DNA of 64,000 nt from Crossiella equi (lineage in GTDB: Bacteria; Actinomycetota; Actinomycetes; Mycobacteriales; Pseudonocardiaceae). Each line of letters starts with the position of its first letter. Position 1 is the first letter of the stretch. Positions 52,337 through 60,588 of this stretch are shown here, piece by piece. The notes beneath the pieces are model-generated. The model did no database searches. It saw nothing but the letters and a program-made list of their open reading frames with translations, and was not told the DNA's origin. Position numbers and translations under genes: made by a program. Location: the NCBI RefSeq assembly GCF_017876755.1, contig NZ_JAGIOO010000001.1, positions 6,619,786 through 6,683,785 on the forward strand, written 5' to 3'.

Positions 52337-52448
52337 CCGTTCCTTGGCGCCGGATCCCGGGCGCAGCCGGGTAACCCTCCTCACCCGCGCCGTCGTCACA
52401 ACCGGCGGCCCGTGCTCGTCCTGTGGGTGAGCGATGAGGAGGTTCGTG

Positions 52449-53228
52449 ATGGGTGTGGTTCTGGTGACCGGGGGCAGCGGCACGCTCGGGCGTGCGGTGG
52501 TGCGGGCCCTGCTGCGGGACGGGCACGAGGTGCGGGTGACCAGCCGCGGCGAGCGGCGGGCGGGCACCGATCCCCGGATCGGCTGGCACGCCGTGGACTA
52601 CGCCACGGGTGCGGGGCTGGCCGAGGCGCTGGCCGGGGTGGACGCGGTGGTGCACGCCGCCACCGGGCTCAGCGGGAAGAAGGACGTGGCGCTCACCGAC
52701 ACCGTGGTCAAGGCCGCCCGGCGCGCGGGTTCACCCCACCTGGTCTACATCTCCATCGTCGGGGTGGATCGTGTGCCGTTCCCGTACTACCGCGGCAAGC
52801 TCGCGGCCGAGCGGGTGGTCAGCGAGTCCGGGCTGCCGTGGACCGTGCTGCGCACCACCCAGTTCCACGACCTGGTGCTGCGGGTGGTCGGTGTCCTGGC
52901 CAAGTCGCCCGTGGTGTTCGTGCCCAAGGGGGTCCCGGTGCAGCCGGTGGAGGTCACCGAGGTCGCCGACCGGCTGGCCGCCCTCGCCGCGGCGCCGCCC
53001 AGCGGGTACGCGGCGGAGCTCGGCGGGCCGGAAACGCGTCCGGTGGCCGATTTCCTCCGTGTTTATCTGGAGAGGACCGGGCGCAGGTGTCGAATCGTCC
53101 TACCGTTCGCGCTTCCCGGCAAGGTCTTCGCCGCCTTCCGGGACGGTGGTCACCTTTCCCCGGAACACGCCGAGGGTTCGGTGACTTTTGGTGACTACCT
53201 CAGCGCAAACGTTCCAGGGCGGAGCTGA
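52449..53228 (+). CDS. Atypical SDR, NmrA-like NAD(P)-binding protein
   Basis: A 259-residue Rossmann protein: VVLVTGGSGTLGRAVVRALLRDGHEVRVTSR (about 2-32) is the extended/atypical SDR glycine motif; VVHAATGLSG and LVYISIVGVDRVPFPYYRGKLAAERVVSESGLPWTVLRTTQF are typical of NmrA/YtfG-like proteins. There is YYRGK in place of the classical YxxxK. Function (redox sensing or a quinone/NADPH reductase) is unknown. AGGAGG lies 6 bases before ATG 52449; it is divergent from the kinase and overlaps the DUF4239 gene's end by 29 bp. Confidence 0.85.
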   Translation: MGVVLVTGGSGTLGRAVVRALLRDGHEVRVTSRGERRAGTDPRIGWHAVDYATGAGLAEALAGVDAVVHAATGLSGKKDVALTDTVVKAARRAGSPHLVYISIVGVDRVPFPYYRGKLAAERVVSESGLPWTVLRTTQFHDLVLRVVGVLAKSPVVFVPKGVPVQPVEVTEVADRLAALAAAPPSGYAAELGGPETRPVADFLRVYLERTGRRCRIVLPFALPGKVFAAFRDGGHLSPEHAEGSVTFGDYLSANVPGRS

Positions 53229-53958
53229 AAGCGTCCGGCGGAACCTTCGCGCCACCGCTGAACGGATTCTCCAACTGATAGATGGCGAACAGCAGGAGGG
53301 TGAGTGTGGCGGTCAATGTCACGACGATTACGAGGTGTGAGACAATCCTCGGTCCGCCGAAGAGGAATGGGAACAAAGCGGACAGCGCGGATCCGAGAAT
53401 GAGTGCGAACCACATGACGGTGTTCACTCCGCCGCCCGCCGCGTCCAGCCGGGCCTGCCGCGCCTGGTAGGCCTCCCAGGCTTGGTTGGCCGCCTCGGTC
53501 TTGCGGTTCTCGAGCCAGTGGCCCTCGGCCGGGGTCTCGGCGATGACCTTGCGCAGGTCGTCGAGCTTCTGCCAGCCCGCCTCCTCGATCTCCTGCTCCT
53601 CGCGCAGCCTGGGCCACTCCTCGTTGAGCACGGTCGCGGTGTACGACCTGGTCAGCTCAAGGATCTGGCCCCGCTGCGGGTCGGCGAAGGAGGTCGCGGC
53701 CCAGTTGACCGCGACTATCGCGTTGGCCTCCCGGGTGGAGTCCTCCGCCACGGCGTTGGCCGTGTCCAGCAACGAGATCAGCACGAATGCGGTGACCACC
53801 GCGTGCAGACCGCCGACAATCGTGAATACCAATCCGGCGGACTCGTTGTTGCTCAGTCTGGCCTCGTCGGAACCGAATCGCCGGAAGAGCGCGGCGAGTG
53901 CTCCGACAACGAGGGCCACGCCGAGCACCCAGATCAGGCCCATGACGTAGATGTTCAA
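53200..53958 (-). CDS. DUF4239 membrane protein
   Basis: A 252-residue protein: TM1 about 5-25 (GLIWVLGVALVVGALAALF), TM2 about 45-65 (GLVFTIVGGLHAVVTAFVLISLL), a helical cytoplasmic loop with conserved EANAIVAVNWAATSF, and two C-terminal TMs (WFALILGSALSALFPFLFG and LVIVVTLTATLTLLLFAIYQLENPF). The four-TM topology and the YQLENPF end fit DUF4239 (bestrophin-like). TTG 53958 is preceded by AAAGGAG five bases upstream and gives the natural N-terminus. Possible channel; not established. Confidence 0.85.
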   Translation of the reverse strand: MNIYVMGLIWVLGVALVVGALAALFRRFGSDEARLSNNESAGLVFTIVGGLHAVVTAFVLISLLDTANAVAEDSTREANAIVAVNWAATSFADPQRGQILELTRSYTATVLNEEWPRLREEQEIEEAGWQKLDDLRKVIAETPAEGHWLENRKTEAANQAWEAYQARQARLDAAGGGVNTVMWFALILGSALSALFPFLFGGPRIVSHLVIVVTLTATLTLLLFAIYQLENPFSGGAKVPPDAFSSALERLR

Positions 53959-54089
53959 TTCGGCTCCTTTCTGGTCCGGGATTACATCACGGTCTACAGT
54001 GGGGAGTACAGTCCGGGGGCATCGCAGTGCGGTGACGACTTGACGTCGTGTACAGAGTGAATCAGCGCGATACTGGAGGGAGTACCCGA

Positions 54090-55277
54090 TTGTTGTATTC
54101 AGTTGCTCCATCTCGGTGGTCGCGCCATGTTGTTGCGCTGTGCAGCACTTCGTTCCTGTTGTTCCTGAGCAGTGGCGGAATGCTGCCCACCGAGGCCGAA
54201 GCGGCCAGCGTGTGCAGCGCTTACCAGGTCAGAGCCACCTCGCACGGCGGGCTTTCGACCCTCCTTCGGGTGGACCTGCCTTCGGGGCAACCCACGCGTG
54301 CGCCGCAACCGCTCGGGGTCGCCGTTAACTCAATCGGGTACGCCCAGCCCCAAGGGCTGATCTACGGCATCGCCTCTCGGGGGAGTGGCGGCACTTTCCG
54401 TGACGGGGGTCACGTAGTCGCCATCGACATGGCGGGCAAGCTGACCGACCTCGGTCCGGTCAAGCGCACCGGCCCGGTCCCGGTGCCGTGGAGCGGTCTG
54501 GTCGACGCGCGCGCGGGCGCGGTTGTCGGCACCCGCCTGTACGTGCGCGAGTGGGAGAAGCTGTACGCGATCGACATCGACCCGCGCAGCCCGAACTACC
54601 TCGCCCTGGTCCACTCGGTGCGCCTGGACTGGCACTGGCTCGGCGAGGACGTCGACGACTTCGCCTACAACCCGGCCGACGGCAAGCTCTACGGGATCTC
54701 CAACACCGGTCACGGTCACGGCACACTGGTCACCATCGACCCGGTCTCCGGCAAGGTGAAGAAGGTCCGGGTGCTCCAGCAGCTGCCCGGCTCCGAGACC
54801 TACGGCGCGGTTGTGCTCGACCCCGCCGACGGCGGCCTGTGGGTGCTCAACAACGAGCACCGGCGCGCCAGCCGCCTGTACCGCATCCAGCTGGGCAGCA
54901 ACGAGGTCACCGAGGTGGCCACCGGGCCGAAGCTGGTCTCGACCGACGGCGCCGGGTGTTTGAGGTCCGCGCCGCCGCCGGTCACGCCGCCGCCCGTCTC
55001 GCCCCCGCCGAAGCCGCCGCCACCCCCGGCGCCGCCGCCGTCCACGACGACCACGACCACCCCGCCACCGCCGCCCGCGGTGCTCCCGGTGCCGCCCCCG
55101 CCCGTGGTGCAGCCGCCACCGCCGCCCAAGCCCCGGCCGCGCACGCCCGACGCGAAGGTCGCGGCGCGGGCGGAGGAGCAGAAGCTGGTCCGGGACCAGC
55201 GGCGGTGGACCGTGGCCACCGCCGCGATGATCATCTTCGGTGGCGGCGCGGCCGCGCGTGTGGTGCGCAGCCGGTAG
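54090..55277 (+). CDS. Surface-anchored DUF6923-like beta-propeller protein
   Basis: A 395-residue exported protein. A signal peptide ends near AEAAS (about residue 35-40), then a globular domain (about 40-290) with repeated strands (QPQGLIYGIAS, DVDDFAYNPADGKLYGISNTGHGHGTLVTIDPVSGKV, LDPADGGLWVLNNEHRRASRLYRI), resembling DUF6923/NHL-type propellers. A polyproline region (about 295-350) and a short charged coil precede a C-terminal TM (WTVATAAMIIFGGGAAARVV) and a basic tail: a wall-spanning, membrane-anchored layout. GGAGGG precedes TTG 54090; GTG 54048 and 54057 are alternatives. Function unknown. Confidence 0.75.
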   Translation: MLYSVAPSRWSRHVVALCSTSFLLFLSSGGMLPTEAEAASVCSAYQVRATSHGGLSTLLRVDLPSGQPTRAPQPLGVAVNSIGYAQPQGLIYGIASRGSGGTFRDGGHVVAIDMAGKLTDLGPVKRTGPVPVPWSGLVDARAGAVVGTRLYVREWEKLYAIDIDPRSPNYLALVHSVRLDWHWLGEDVDDFAYNPADGKLYGISNTGHGHGTLVTIDPVSGKVKKVRVLQQLPGSETYGAVVLDPADGGLWVLNNEHRRASRLYRIQLGSNEVTEVATGPKLVSTDGAGCLRSAPPPVTPPPVSPPPKPPPPPAPPPSTTTTTTPPPPPAVLPVPPPPVVQPPPPPKPRPRTPDAKVAARAEEQKLVRDQRRWTVATAAMIIFGGGAAARVVRSR

Positions 55278-55319
55278 GACCGGCCGGAAAAGGGGGCGCG
55301 GTACGGGCGGGCGGAGCGC

Positions 55320-55458
55320 TACTGTCCACCCGTGCCGCACCGTGCGGCGCGGTGAGCTGCGAAAGGAGGCATCGAGATGTACACCCGAATCCCGGCGCCT
55401 CCCCGGACCGCCTGACCGGTCCGCGGTGAGCGCCTCCCCGCCTCGGAGGCAACCGCAC
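55320..55458 (+). promoter_or_regulatory. Leader region with paired SD/anti-SD hairpins
   Basis: -10-like TACTGT at 55320-55325. A GCCGCA/TGCGGC hairpin (55334-55348) follows. SD1 GGAGGC (55365-55370) serves a leader ORF; a copy of GCCTCC inside that ORF (55396-55401) can pair with SD1, and a second copy (55432-55437) pairs with SD2 GGAGGC (55445-55450), the binding site of the acetyltransferase gene. A third stem, CGGACCG/CGGTCCG (55403-55409/55416-55422), spans the leader ORF stop. The layout suggests translational attenuation. Confidence 0.5.
55377..55415 (+). CDS. Leader peptide, 12 residues
   Basis: ATG at 55377, stop TGA 55413-55415; the peptide is MYTRIPAPPRTA. AAAGGAGG ends 7 bases before the ATG, a stronger site than that of the acetyltransferase gene, whose start is 43 bp beyond the stop. 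The Pro-Ala-Pro-Pro-Arg run is of a kind that slows ribosomes. It is too short for gene finders. Expression is inferred from the SD and position only. Confidence 0.5.
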   Translation: MYTRIPAPPRTA

Positions 55459-56379
55459 ATGCAGTTCCACACCACCACCGCACTCGACGACGACCCCGTC
55501 CTGTTCGGCTGGACCACCACCGCGCAGTTCCGTGAACGCCACGCCCTCGGCCAGTACCGGCCGGAGTGGACGTGGGTCGCCCAGGACGGCGAGCGCGTGC
55601 TCGCCCGAGCCCGGTGGTGGGGGTTCGCGCACGGCGAACACCCCCTCTCCCTCGACTACCTGCACCTGCACCCGGACGTCGCCGACCCGGCCGCGCTCGC
55701 CGGTGACCTGATCGCCGCCGCGCACGCCGGGTTCCGCGCCCGGGGCATGACCGAGCTGCCCGACTACCACCTCAAGCTGCCCCTGGGCTGGCGCGAGGAC
55801 CCGGCGGCCGTGGCCGCGGTGGCGGTGCGCCGTGCGGCCGCCGCCAGGGCCGGGCTCACCGACGAGAACGAGCGCCTGCGCTTCGAGTGGACGCCCGAGG
55901 CCGGGGTGCCGAATACAACCAGCCGGTTGGTTTTCCGGCCGGAGCCCGACGACGACGTGGTGCTCCCGGTCTTCCGCGCGCTCGTCGAGGGCAGTCTGGA
56001 CGTGGCCACCCGGCGCGGGGTGGCCGCCTCGGGTGCGGAAGCCCTGGCCCGGGACGACCTGGCGTTCTACCGGGACGAGATGCCCGCGCCGCGCGAGTGG
56101 TGGCGGCTGGCCTACGCCGGGGACGAGCTCGTCGGGCTGGCCATCCCCTCGCGCAACCCGCACAACGCGGTCGTCGGCTATCTCGGCGTGCTGCCCGAGC
56201 ACCGGGGCAACGGGTACATCCACGAGGTGCTCGCGCACATCACCCGCCACCACGCCGAGCTGGGGGTGCCGAGGGTGCTCGCGGACACCGACACCGTGAA
56301 CCGCCCGATGGCCGCGGCGTTCGAGCGCGGGGGCTATCGCAACATCGAGATGCGCCTGGTGCTCAGCGCGCCGGTGTAG
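55459..56379 (+). CDS. GNAT-family acetyltransferase
   Basis: A 306-residue protein with a C-terminal GNAT domain: ELVGLAIPSRNPHNAVVGYLGVLPEHRGNGYIHEVLAHITRHHAE holds the acetyl-CoA loop (HRGNGY, the Q/RxxGxG/A type), followed by VLADTDTVNRPMAAAFERGGYRNI. The first half (about 1-150) looks like a degenerate second GNAT fold (ALGQYRPEWTWVAQDGERVLARARWWG), as in two-domain acetyltransferases of the mycothiol-synthase or aminoglycoside type. The substrate is unknown. It has a distant SD (GGAGG, about 9 bases) that is predicted to be sequestered in a hairpin. The 3' end overlaps the DUF2293 gene by 17 bp. Confidence 0.85.
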   Translation: MQFHTTTALDDDPVLFGWTTTAQFRERHALGQYRPEWTWVAQDGERVLARARWWGFAHGEHPLSLDYLHLHPDVADPAALAGDLIAAAHAGFRARGMTELPDYHLKLPLGWREDPAAVAAVAVRRAAAARAGLTDENERLRFEWTPEAGVPNTTSRLVFRPEPDDDVVLPVFRALVEGSLDVATRRGVAASGAEALARDDLAFYRDEMPAPREWWRLAYAGDELVGLAIPSRNPHNAVVGYLGVLPEHRGNGYIHEVLAHITRHHAELGVPRVLADTDTVNRPMAAAFERGGYRNIEMRLVLSAPV

Positions 56380-57418
56380 CCCAGCGGGCCAGCACGGCGT
56401 CGATGCCGTCGCGGATACGCTCGCGCGCCACCAGCCGGGGCACACCCGCCATCAGCATCGCGTCGTAGTCGGTGTCCAGGTGGCGCACCGAGGCGATCAC
56501 CGCGCGCCGGGTGGCGCCCTCGTCGAGGGCCCGCCCGGCCGCGGAGCGCCCGACCCGGCCGCTGCCGCGCACGGCCGCGTGCCCGGCGATGGCCTCGGCG
56601 CGCTCGGCCGGGCAGCCCGGGAACAGCCGCCGGATCTCCTGCGCCAGCCTGCCCTGGAACACCACGTCCTGCTCCTCGCGGCGCACCGCGTCCCGGTCCC
56701 GCCTGCGCGCCCGCACGTCGGCGTCGGCCAGGCAGGACTCCTCGGCGGTGACGAGCGCGGCCTCCTCGACCAGCAGGCCCAGGCGATCGAAGCGCTTGCG
56801 CCGCGCGTTGAAGCGCTGCACCACGGCGGCCAGGCCGCTGGCCTTCTTCGCCCGCCGGGTCAGCGTGGCGTCCCCGGCGGGCAGGAACACCAGGTGGTCC
56901 AGGTCGGCGCACTCCAGACAGTACGGCGCCTTGTCCTCCACGAACTGGTACGTGTCGGTCTCCCCGCAGTCCGCGCACCGCCAGCCCGGTTCGGCGCGCA
57001 GGACCACCAGATCGGGTGCCGCGTTCTGCTTGCGGGTCAGCCGTTCGCGTTGTGCCGCGGTCAGGTCGGCCGCCACGAAGTGGGTGCGGAAGGCTTCCTC
57101 ACCACCCGCCGGGGTGAACCGCAGCGGCCGCCGGTCCCGGGTCGCCGCCGCGTACTCCGCCTGCTCGGCCGCCAGCCCCTGGGCCCGCGCCCAGTCCGCG
57201 AGGTGCCGCAGCGCGCCGCGCACCCGCTCGTCCGGTACGTCCATCGCCGCGGTGAGGTGCCCGACCCGGCCCTGCTCCCAGTCCGCGACGCGCTTGTCGG
57301 TCAGCCAGCCGAGTCGCGTGAAGACCAGCACGGGGGAGACGAACTTCTTCTTCGCCAGCACCTGCGCGGCGGCCTCGGTGACCCGGCGCTCCAGCTTCGA
57401 CCCAGCGGTAGTGACCAC
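56363..57418 (-). CDS. DUF2293 domain protein
   Basis: A 351-residue protein. GWRCADCGETDTYQFVEDKAPYCLECADLDHLVFLPAGDATLTRRAKKAS contains two CxxC pairs (a zinc ribbon, about 147-170), then a basic helical region; the C-terminal DUF2293 domain includes LFPGCPAERAEAIAGHAAVRGSGRVGRSAAGR and ASVRHLDTDYDAMLMAGVPRLVARERI. Nucleic acid binding is plausible from the ribbon and basic segments. Function unknown. Start GTG 57418. Confidence 0.85.
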   Translation of the reverse strand: MVTTAGSKLERRVTEAAAQVLAKKKFVSPVLVFTRLGWLTDKRVADWEQGRVGHLTAAMDVPDERVRGALRHLADWARAQGLAAEQAEYAAATRDRRPLRFTPAGGEEAFRTHFVAADLTAAQRERLTRKQNAAPDLVVLRAEPGWRCADCGETDTYQFVEDKAPYCLECADLDHLVFLPAGDATLTRRAKKASGLAAVVQRFNARRKRFDRLGLLVEEAALVTAEESCLADADVRARRRDRDAVRREEQDVVFQGRLAQEIRRLFPGCPAERAEAIAGHAAVRGSGRVGRSAAGRALDEGATRRAVIASVRHLDTDYDAMLMAGVPRLVARERIRDGIDAVLARWATPAR

Positions 57419-57448
57419 CCGCCCAGTCTCGCCGACCGCCCGCCGGGC

Positions 57449-57853
57449 TCAGCGCGCGGGCACGGTCGCCACGACCTCGACCTCCAGCAGCGCCTCCGGC
57501 CGGAACAGCTTCGCCACCTGCACGGTGGTGCTGGTCGGCGCGGGCGCGGGGAACAGCCGTCGGCGCACCTCGCCGTAGGCGGGCAGGTCGGCCATGTCGG
57601 TGAGGTAGGTGCGGATGTTGATGATGTCGGTGAGCGCGGCCCCGTGCGCGGCGAGCAGCGCGCCGATCCCGGCGAAGACGTTCTCCGCCTGCGCCCGCAT
57701 GTCCCGGTTGGCCATCGGCGCACCGTTCTCGTCCACCGCGATCTGGCCGGACAGTACGAGCAGCGCGCCGGTGCCGAGCTCGATCCGGGCCACCTGCGAG
57801 TAACTGGCGAACGGGGCGGGAGCCCCTGGCGGGTTGTCCAACGTGGTCTGCAT
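57449..57853 (-). CDS. RidA-family protein
   Basis: A 134-residue YjgF/YER057c/UK114 protein: LLVLSGQIAVDENG, QAENVFAGIGALLAAHGAALTDIINIRTYLTD (with the conserved Arg that binds the carboxylate), and KLFRPEALLEVEVVATVP with the conserved Glu near the end. RidA hydrolyses reactive enamine/imine intermediates; this one belongs to a variant subgroup. Start ATG 57853. It is divergent from a decayed WYL regulator, its probable former regulator. Confidence 0.92.
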   Translation of the reverse strand: MQTTLDNPPGAPAPFASYSQVARIELGTGALLVLSGQIAVDENGAPMANRDMRAQAENVFAGIGALLAAHGAALTDIINIRTYLTDMADLPAYGEVRRRLFPAPAPTSTTVQVAKLFRPEALLEVEVVATVPAR

Positions 57854-57946
57854 GGCCGCCACGCTAGGCAGCACCGTGCTATGCGACCAGCGAATCCTGA
57901 GCACTGCTGGCATGCGGTGTGCGCATGTCGAAGGGAGGTGCCCGCC

Positions 57947-58515
57947 ATGCGCGCCGGTCGGCTGCTGTCCGCCCTGTTGCCGCTCCAGGCCCGGGTCCGG
58001 ATGCCCGCGAGCGAGCTCGTGGCGGAGCTGAAGCCTGCTCGCCGCGCTGCCGCCGGACCCGCGGGACCGCGCGGAGGTGTTGCGGGACCTGTTCCGCGTG
58101 GACCCGCCCGGTTGGTTCCGCCGCGCCGACCACACCCCGAACCTGACGGCGCTCGCGGCCGGGGTGTGGGAGCGGCGCCGGATCGCGATCCGCCACCGGC
58201 GCCGACTGGAAACGGAGCTCGTCCGCCGGGAGCTCGAACCCCTTGGTGTGGTGCTGGAATCCGGACTTTGGTACCTCGTCGCCCGCCCAGGCGGTGGCGC
58301 GCACGGCCGGACCGCCCGACGAGCGCGGGTGGGTGCGTGCGGAGATACCGGTGGAGCAGGTCGCCGTGGCGCACGACGACCTGCTCAAGCTCGGTGCTGA
58401 AGTCGAGGTGCTCGCGCCCGCGGAGCTACGGGCCCGCCTGGCGGACTCCGTGCGTGCGCTCGCGGCGGCGTACCTCGGTGACGATCAACCTGCGGCCGTG
58501 TCCCAGCCCTGGTGA
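57947..58515 (+). pseudogene. Decayed YafY/WYL-type transcriptional regulator
   Basis: Pieces of one WYL regulator lie in order in three frames. Frame 1 starts at ATG 57947 after GGGAGG: MRAGRLLSALLPLQARVRMPASELVAEL, the HTH_11 start. Near 58030 it jumps, after losing roughly a hundred residues, to SLLAALPPDPRDRAEVLRDLFRVDPPGWFRRADHTPNLTAL and REL EPLGVVLESGLWYLVAR. Near 58300 a second jump leads to ERGWVRAEIPVEQVAVAHDDLLKLGAEVEVL up to the stop at 58513-58515. Both junctions are deletions with frame change, so no functional protein is expected unless the assembly is wrong. Residue losses are estimated from family memory. Confidence 0.75.
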
Positions 58516-58822
58516 AGCAAGATGGGTGAACTCCTTTCCGTAGACGACAACATGAGGCGACCTGGGGTGAGGGGCCCGTAGGAGCGGTCGCGCGGGACAC
58601 GAACGCCGGACGGGAGAGCACACCGGTCCACTGTGGACGCCAGCCAACGGCGTACAGCGGTGACGGTGGCGGAAAGCGCTGGAGTCGTGGGACTCAGCCA
58701 GGAGCGAACACCGGCTGCCCACTCGGAGCCGGTCAACGGCTCGGGCGGGAACCGCCCTTCCACATCAGCTGCATGGGACGATCATCCCGGACTCCGCGCG
58801 CTTTCCGCAAGCGGCTTTGTGC
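58516..58822. other. Intergenic region, 307 bp
   Basis: Between the regulator remnant and the DJ-1 gene's 3' end. Frames are open on both strands (for example 58485-58763 minus) but lack ribosome binding sites and family resemblance. I see no RNA gene or repeat. Confidence 0.55.
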
Positions 58823-59518
58823 CTAGCCGAGCAGCTTCGCGGCCAGCTCCGGGTGGTCGCCCAGTGCTTCCTTGACCCACATCTCGTGCCACCTCATCCC
58901 CTCGGACAGGTCCACAGTGGACCAGTCGATGGGGCCGTGCGGCGGCTGCGGGTCGTACTCGATGACGGTCTGCACGAAGCGTGCGACCTCCTCCCCGGCC
59001 AGCCGGTCGACCACGTGCAGAGCCGCGTCGATGCCAGCGGCCACGCCGGCCGCGGTGATGAACGGCCCGTCCTCGACCCAGCGCTCCGCCACCGGGGTGG
59101 CGCCGAACTTGCGCAGCACCTCGCGCACCGCCCAGTGCGTGGTGGCGCGGCGGCCCTCCAGCAGCCCGGCCGCGCCCAGCACCAGCGAGCCGGTGCACAC
59201 CGACAGCACGAGCTCGGCCTTGGCCGCGGCCGTGCGCAGGTAGGCGAGCACGGTCTCGTCGGCCATGGCGCGGTAGGTCGGGGTGCCGCCGCCCGGCACC
59301 AGCAGCGCGAACGGTTCGGGCACCTCGGCGAAGGTGTGCGAGGCGGTCAGGCGCAGCGGCAGGTCGGTGGGCAGCGGGTCCGTGGTGTGCGAGACGGTCA
59401 CCGAGCGGTAGGGCAGCCCATTCGCGGCCAGCGCGTTGATGACCTGGAGCGGCCCGATGAGGTCGAGCGGGGTGAGGCCGGGGTAGAGGACGAAGGCGAT
59501 CGTGCGTACGTCGGTCAT
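58823..59518 (-). CDS. DJ-1/PfpI family protein (isonitrile hydratase-like)
   Basis: A 231-residue DJ-1/PfpI protein: IAFVLYPGLTPLDLIGPLQVIN at the N-terminus, LLVPGGGTPTYR, the nucleophile-elbow Cys in LVLSVCTGSLVLGAAGLLEGRRATTHW, and FITAAGVAAGIDAALHVVDRLAG. This pattern is that of the InhA (isonitrile hydratase)/ThiJ subgroup. The substrate is unknown. Divergent (95 bp) from a GlxA-type AraC regulator with the same fold, which probably controls it. Confidence 0.9.
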   Translation of the reverse strand: MTDVRTIAFVLYPGLTPLDLIGPLQVINALAANGLPYRSVTVSHTTDPLPTDLPLRLTASHTFAEVPEPFALLVPGGGTPTYRAMADETVLAYLRTAAAKAELVLSVCTGSLVLGAAGLLEGRRATTHWAVREVLRKFGATPVAERWVEDGPFITAAGVAAGIDAALHVVDRLAGEEVARFVQTVIEYDPQPPHGPIDWSTVDLSEGMRWHEMWVKEALGDHPELAAKLLG

Positions 59519-59613
59519 GCCCCCAGCCTGGCGACGGGCTCACCTGGTCGGTGGGCCGATGTCCGGAATCCTGCGAACCGCGTCCAACGGACTTCACCCG
59601 TTACGGTGGAGCG

Positions 59614-60588
59614 GTGACCGATGTTCGCCGGGTCGTGGTAATCGCCTACGACGGAGCCGAGATGCTCGACATCGCCTGCCCCACGGACGTGCTGGACGCG
59701 GCGAACCGGCTGCGCGTCTCGCCGCAGTACGAGATCCGGTTGGCCAGCCTGGGCGGACGGCCGGTGCGCTGCGCCAACGGCTACACCCTCGCCGCGCAGC
59801 TGCGGCTGGAGCACGTCACCGGGCCGCTGGACACCGTGGTCGTGGTGGGCGGGTGGAGCTACCGGGAACGCGCCGCCGACCAGGCCTTCATCGCGCAGCT
59901 GCGCCGGGTGGCCGGGCTGAGCCGCCGGGTCGCCTCGGTCTGCGTGGGCGCCATGCTGCTGGCCGAGGCCGGGCTGCTGGACGGTCGGCGGGCCACCACG
60001 CACTGGTACTTCGCCGAGGACATGGCGCGGGAGTACCCGGCGGTCGCGGTCGACCCGGCGCCGCTGTACATCAAGGACGGCCCGGTCTACACCTCGGCGG
60101 GCGTGACCAGTGGCCTGGACCTGACGCTCGCGCTGGTCGAGGAGGACCACGGCGCGCAGGCGGCGCGCACGATCGCCCGGCACCTGGTGACCTACCTGCA
60201 GCGGCCGGGCAACCAGGCGCAGGTGAGCGTGTACGTGGCGGGGCCGCCGCCGGAGCACGCCGTGGTGCGGGAGCTGGTGAACCACATCGAGAGCAACCTG
60301 GCGGGCGAGCTCGGCACCCCGGAGCTGGCGCGGCGGGCAGGGCTGAGCACGCGGCACCTGGCGCGGTTGTTCGAGACGCAGGTCGGGGCGACGCCGTCGC
60401 GGTACGTGCGGGGGGCGCGGACGCGGGCGGCCGCGCGGTTGCTGGAGACCACCGGGCTGCCGCTGGCCGCGGTGGCGGCCCGGTGCGGGTTCAGCAGCAC
60501 CGAGACGCTGCGGCAGGCGTTCCTGGACCACTTCCACGTGGCGCCGTCGGCGTACCGGGCGGCGCAGCGGCGGGCCGCGGCCGGGTGA
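59614..60588 (+). CDS. GlxA-type AraC-family regulator with DJ-1 domain
   Basis: A 324-residue regulator: DJ-1/PfpI-like domain (about 1-190: VVVIAYDGAEMLDIACPTDVLDAANRL, VASVCVGAMLLAEAGLLDGRRATTHW) and C-terminal AraC DNA-binding domain (about 222-318: ELVNHIESNLAGELGTPELARRAGLSTRHLARLFETQVGATPSRYVRGARTRAAARLL, CGFSSTETLRQAF). GTG 59614 with GGAG close by. It shares a promoter region with a divergent DJ-1 enzyme and overlaps the next gene's start by 4 bp (GTGA at 60585-60588). Confidence 0.92.
   Translation: MTDVRRVVVIAYDGAEMLDIACPTDVLDAANRLRVSPQYEIRLASLGGRPVRCANGYTLAAQLRLEHVTGPLDTVVVVGGWSYRERAADQAFIAQLRRVAGLSRRVASVCVGAMLLAEAGLLDGRRATTHWYFAEDMAREYPAVAVDPAPLYIKDGPVYTSAGVTSGLDLTLALVEEDHGAQAARTIARHLVTYLQRPGNQAQVSVYVAGPPPEHAVVRELVNHIESNLAGELGTPELARRAGLSTRHLARLFETQVGATPSRYVRGARTRAAARLLETTGLPLAAVAARCGFSSTETLRQAFLDHFHVAPSAYRAAQRRAAAG

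Noticed and set aside
55285-55325. WhiB7-type promoter for the acetyltransferase leader
   Set aside because: A -10-like TACTGT and a short A-run are present, but no matching -35 at the right distance.
58485-58763. 92-residue minus-strand frame after the WYL remnant
   Set aside because: No RBS, no motif, overlaps the pseudogene end.
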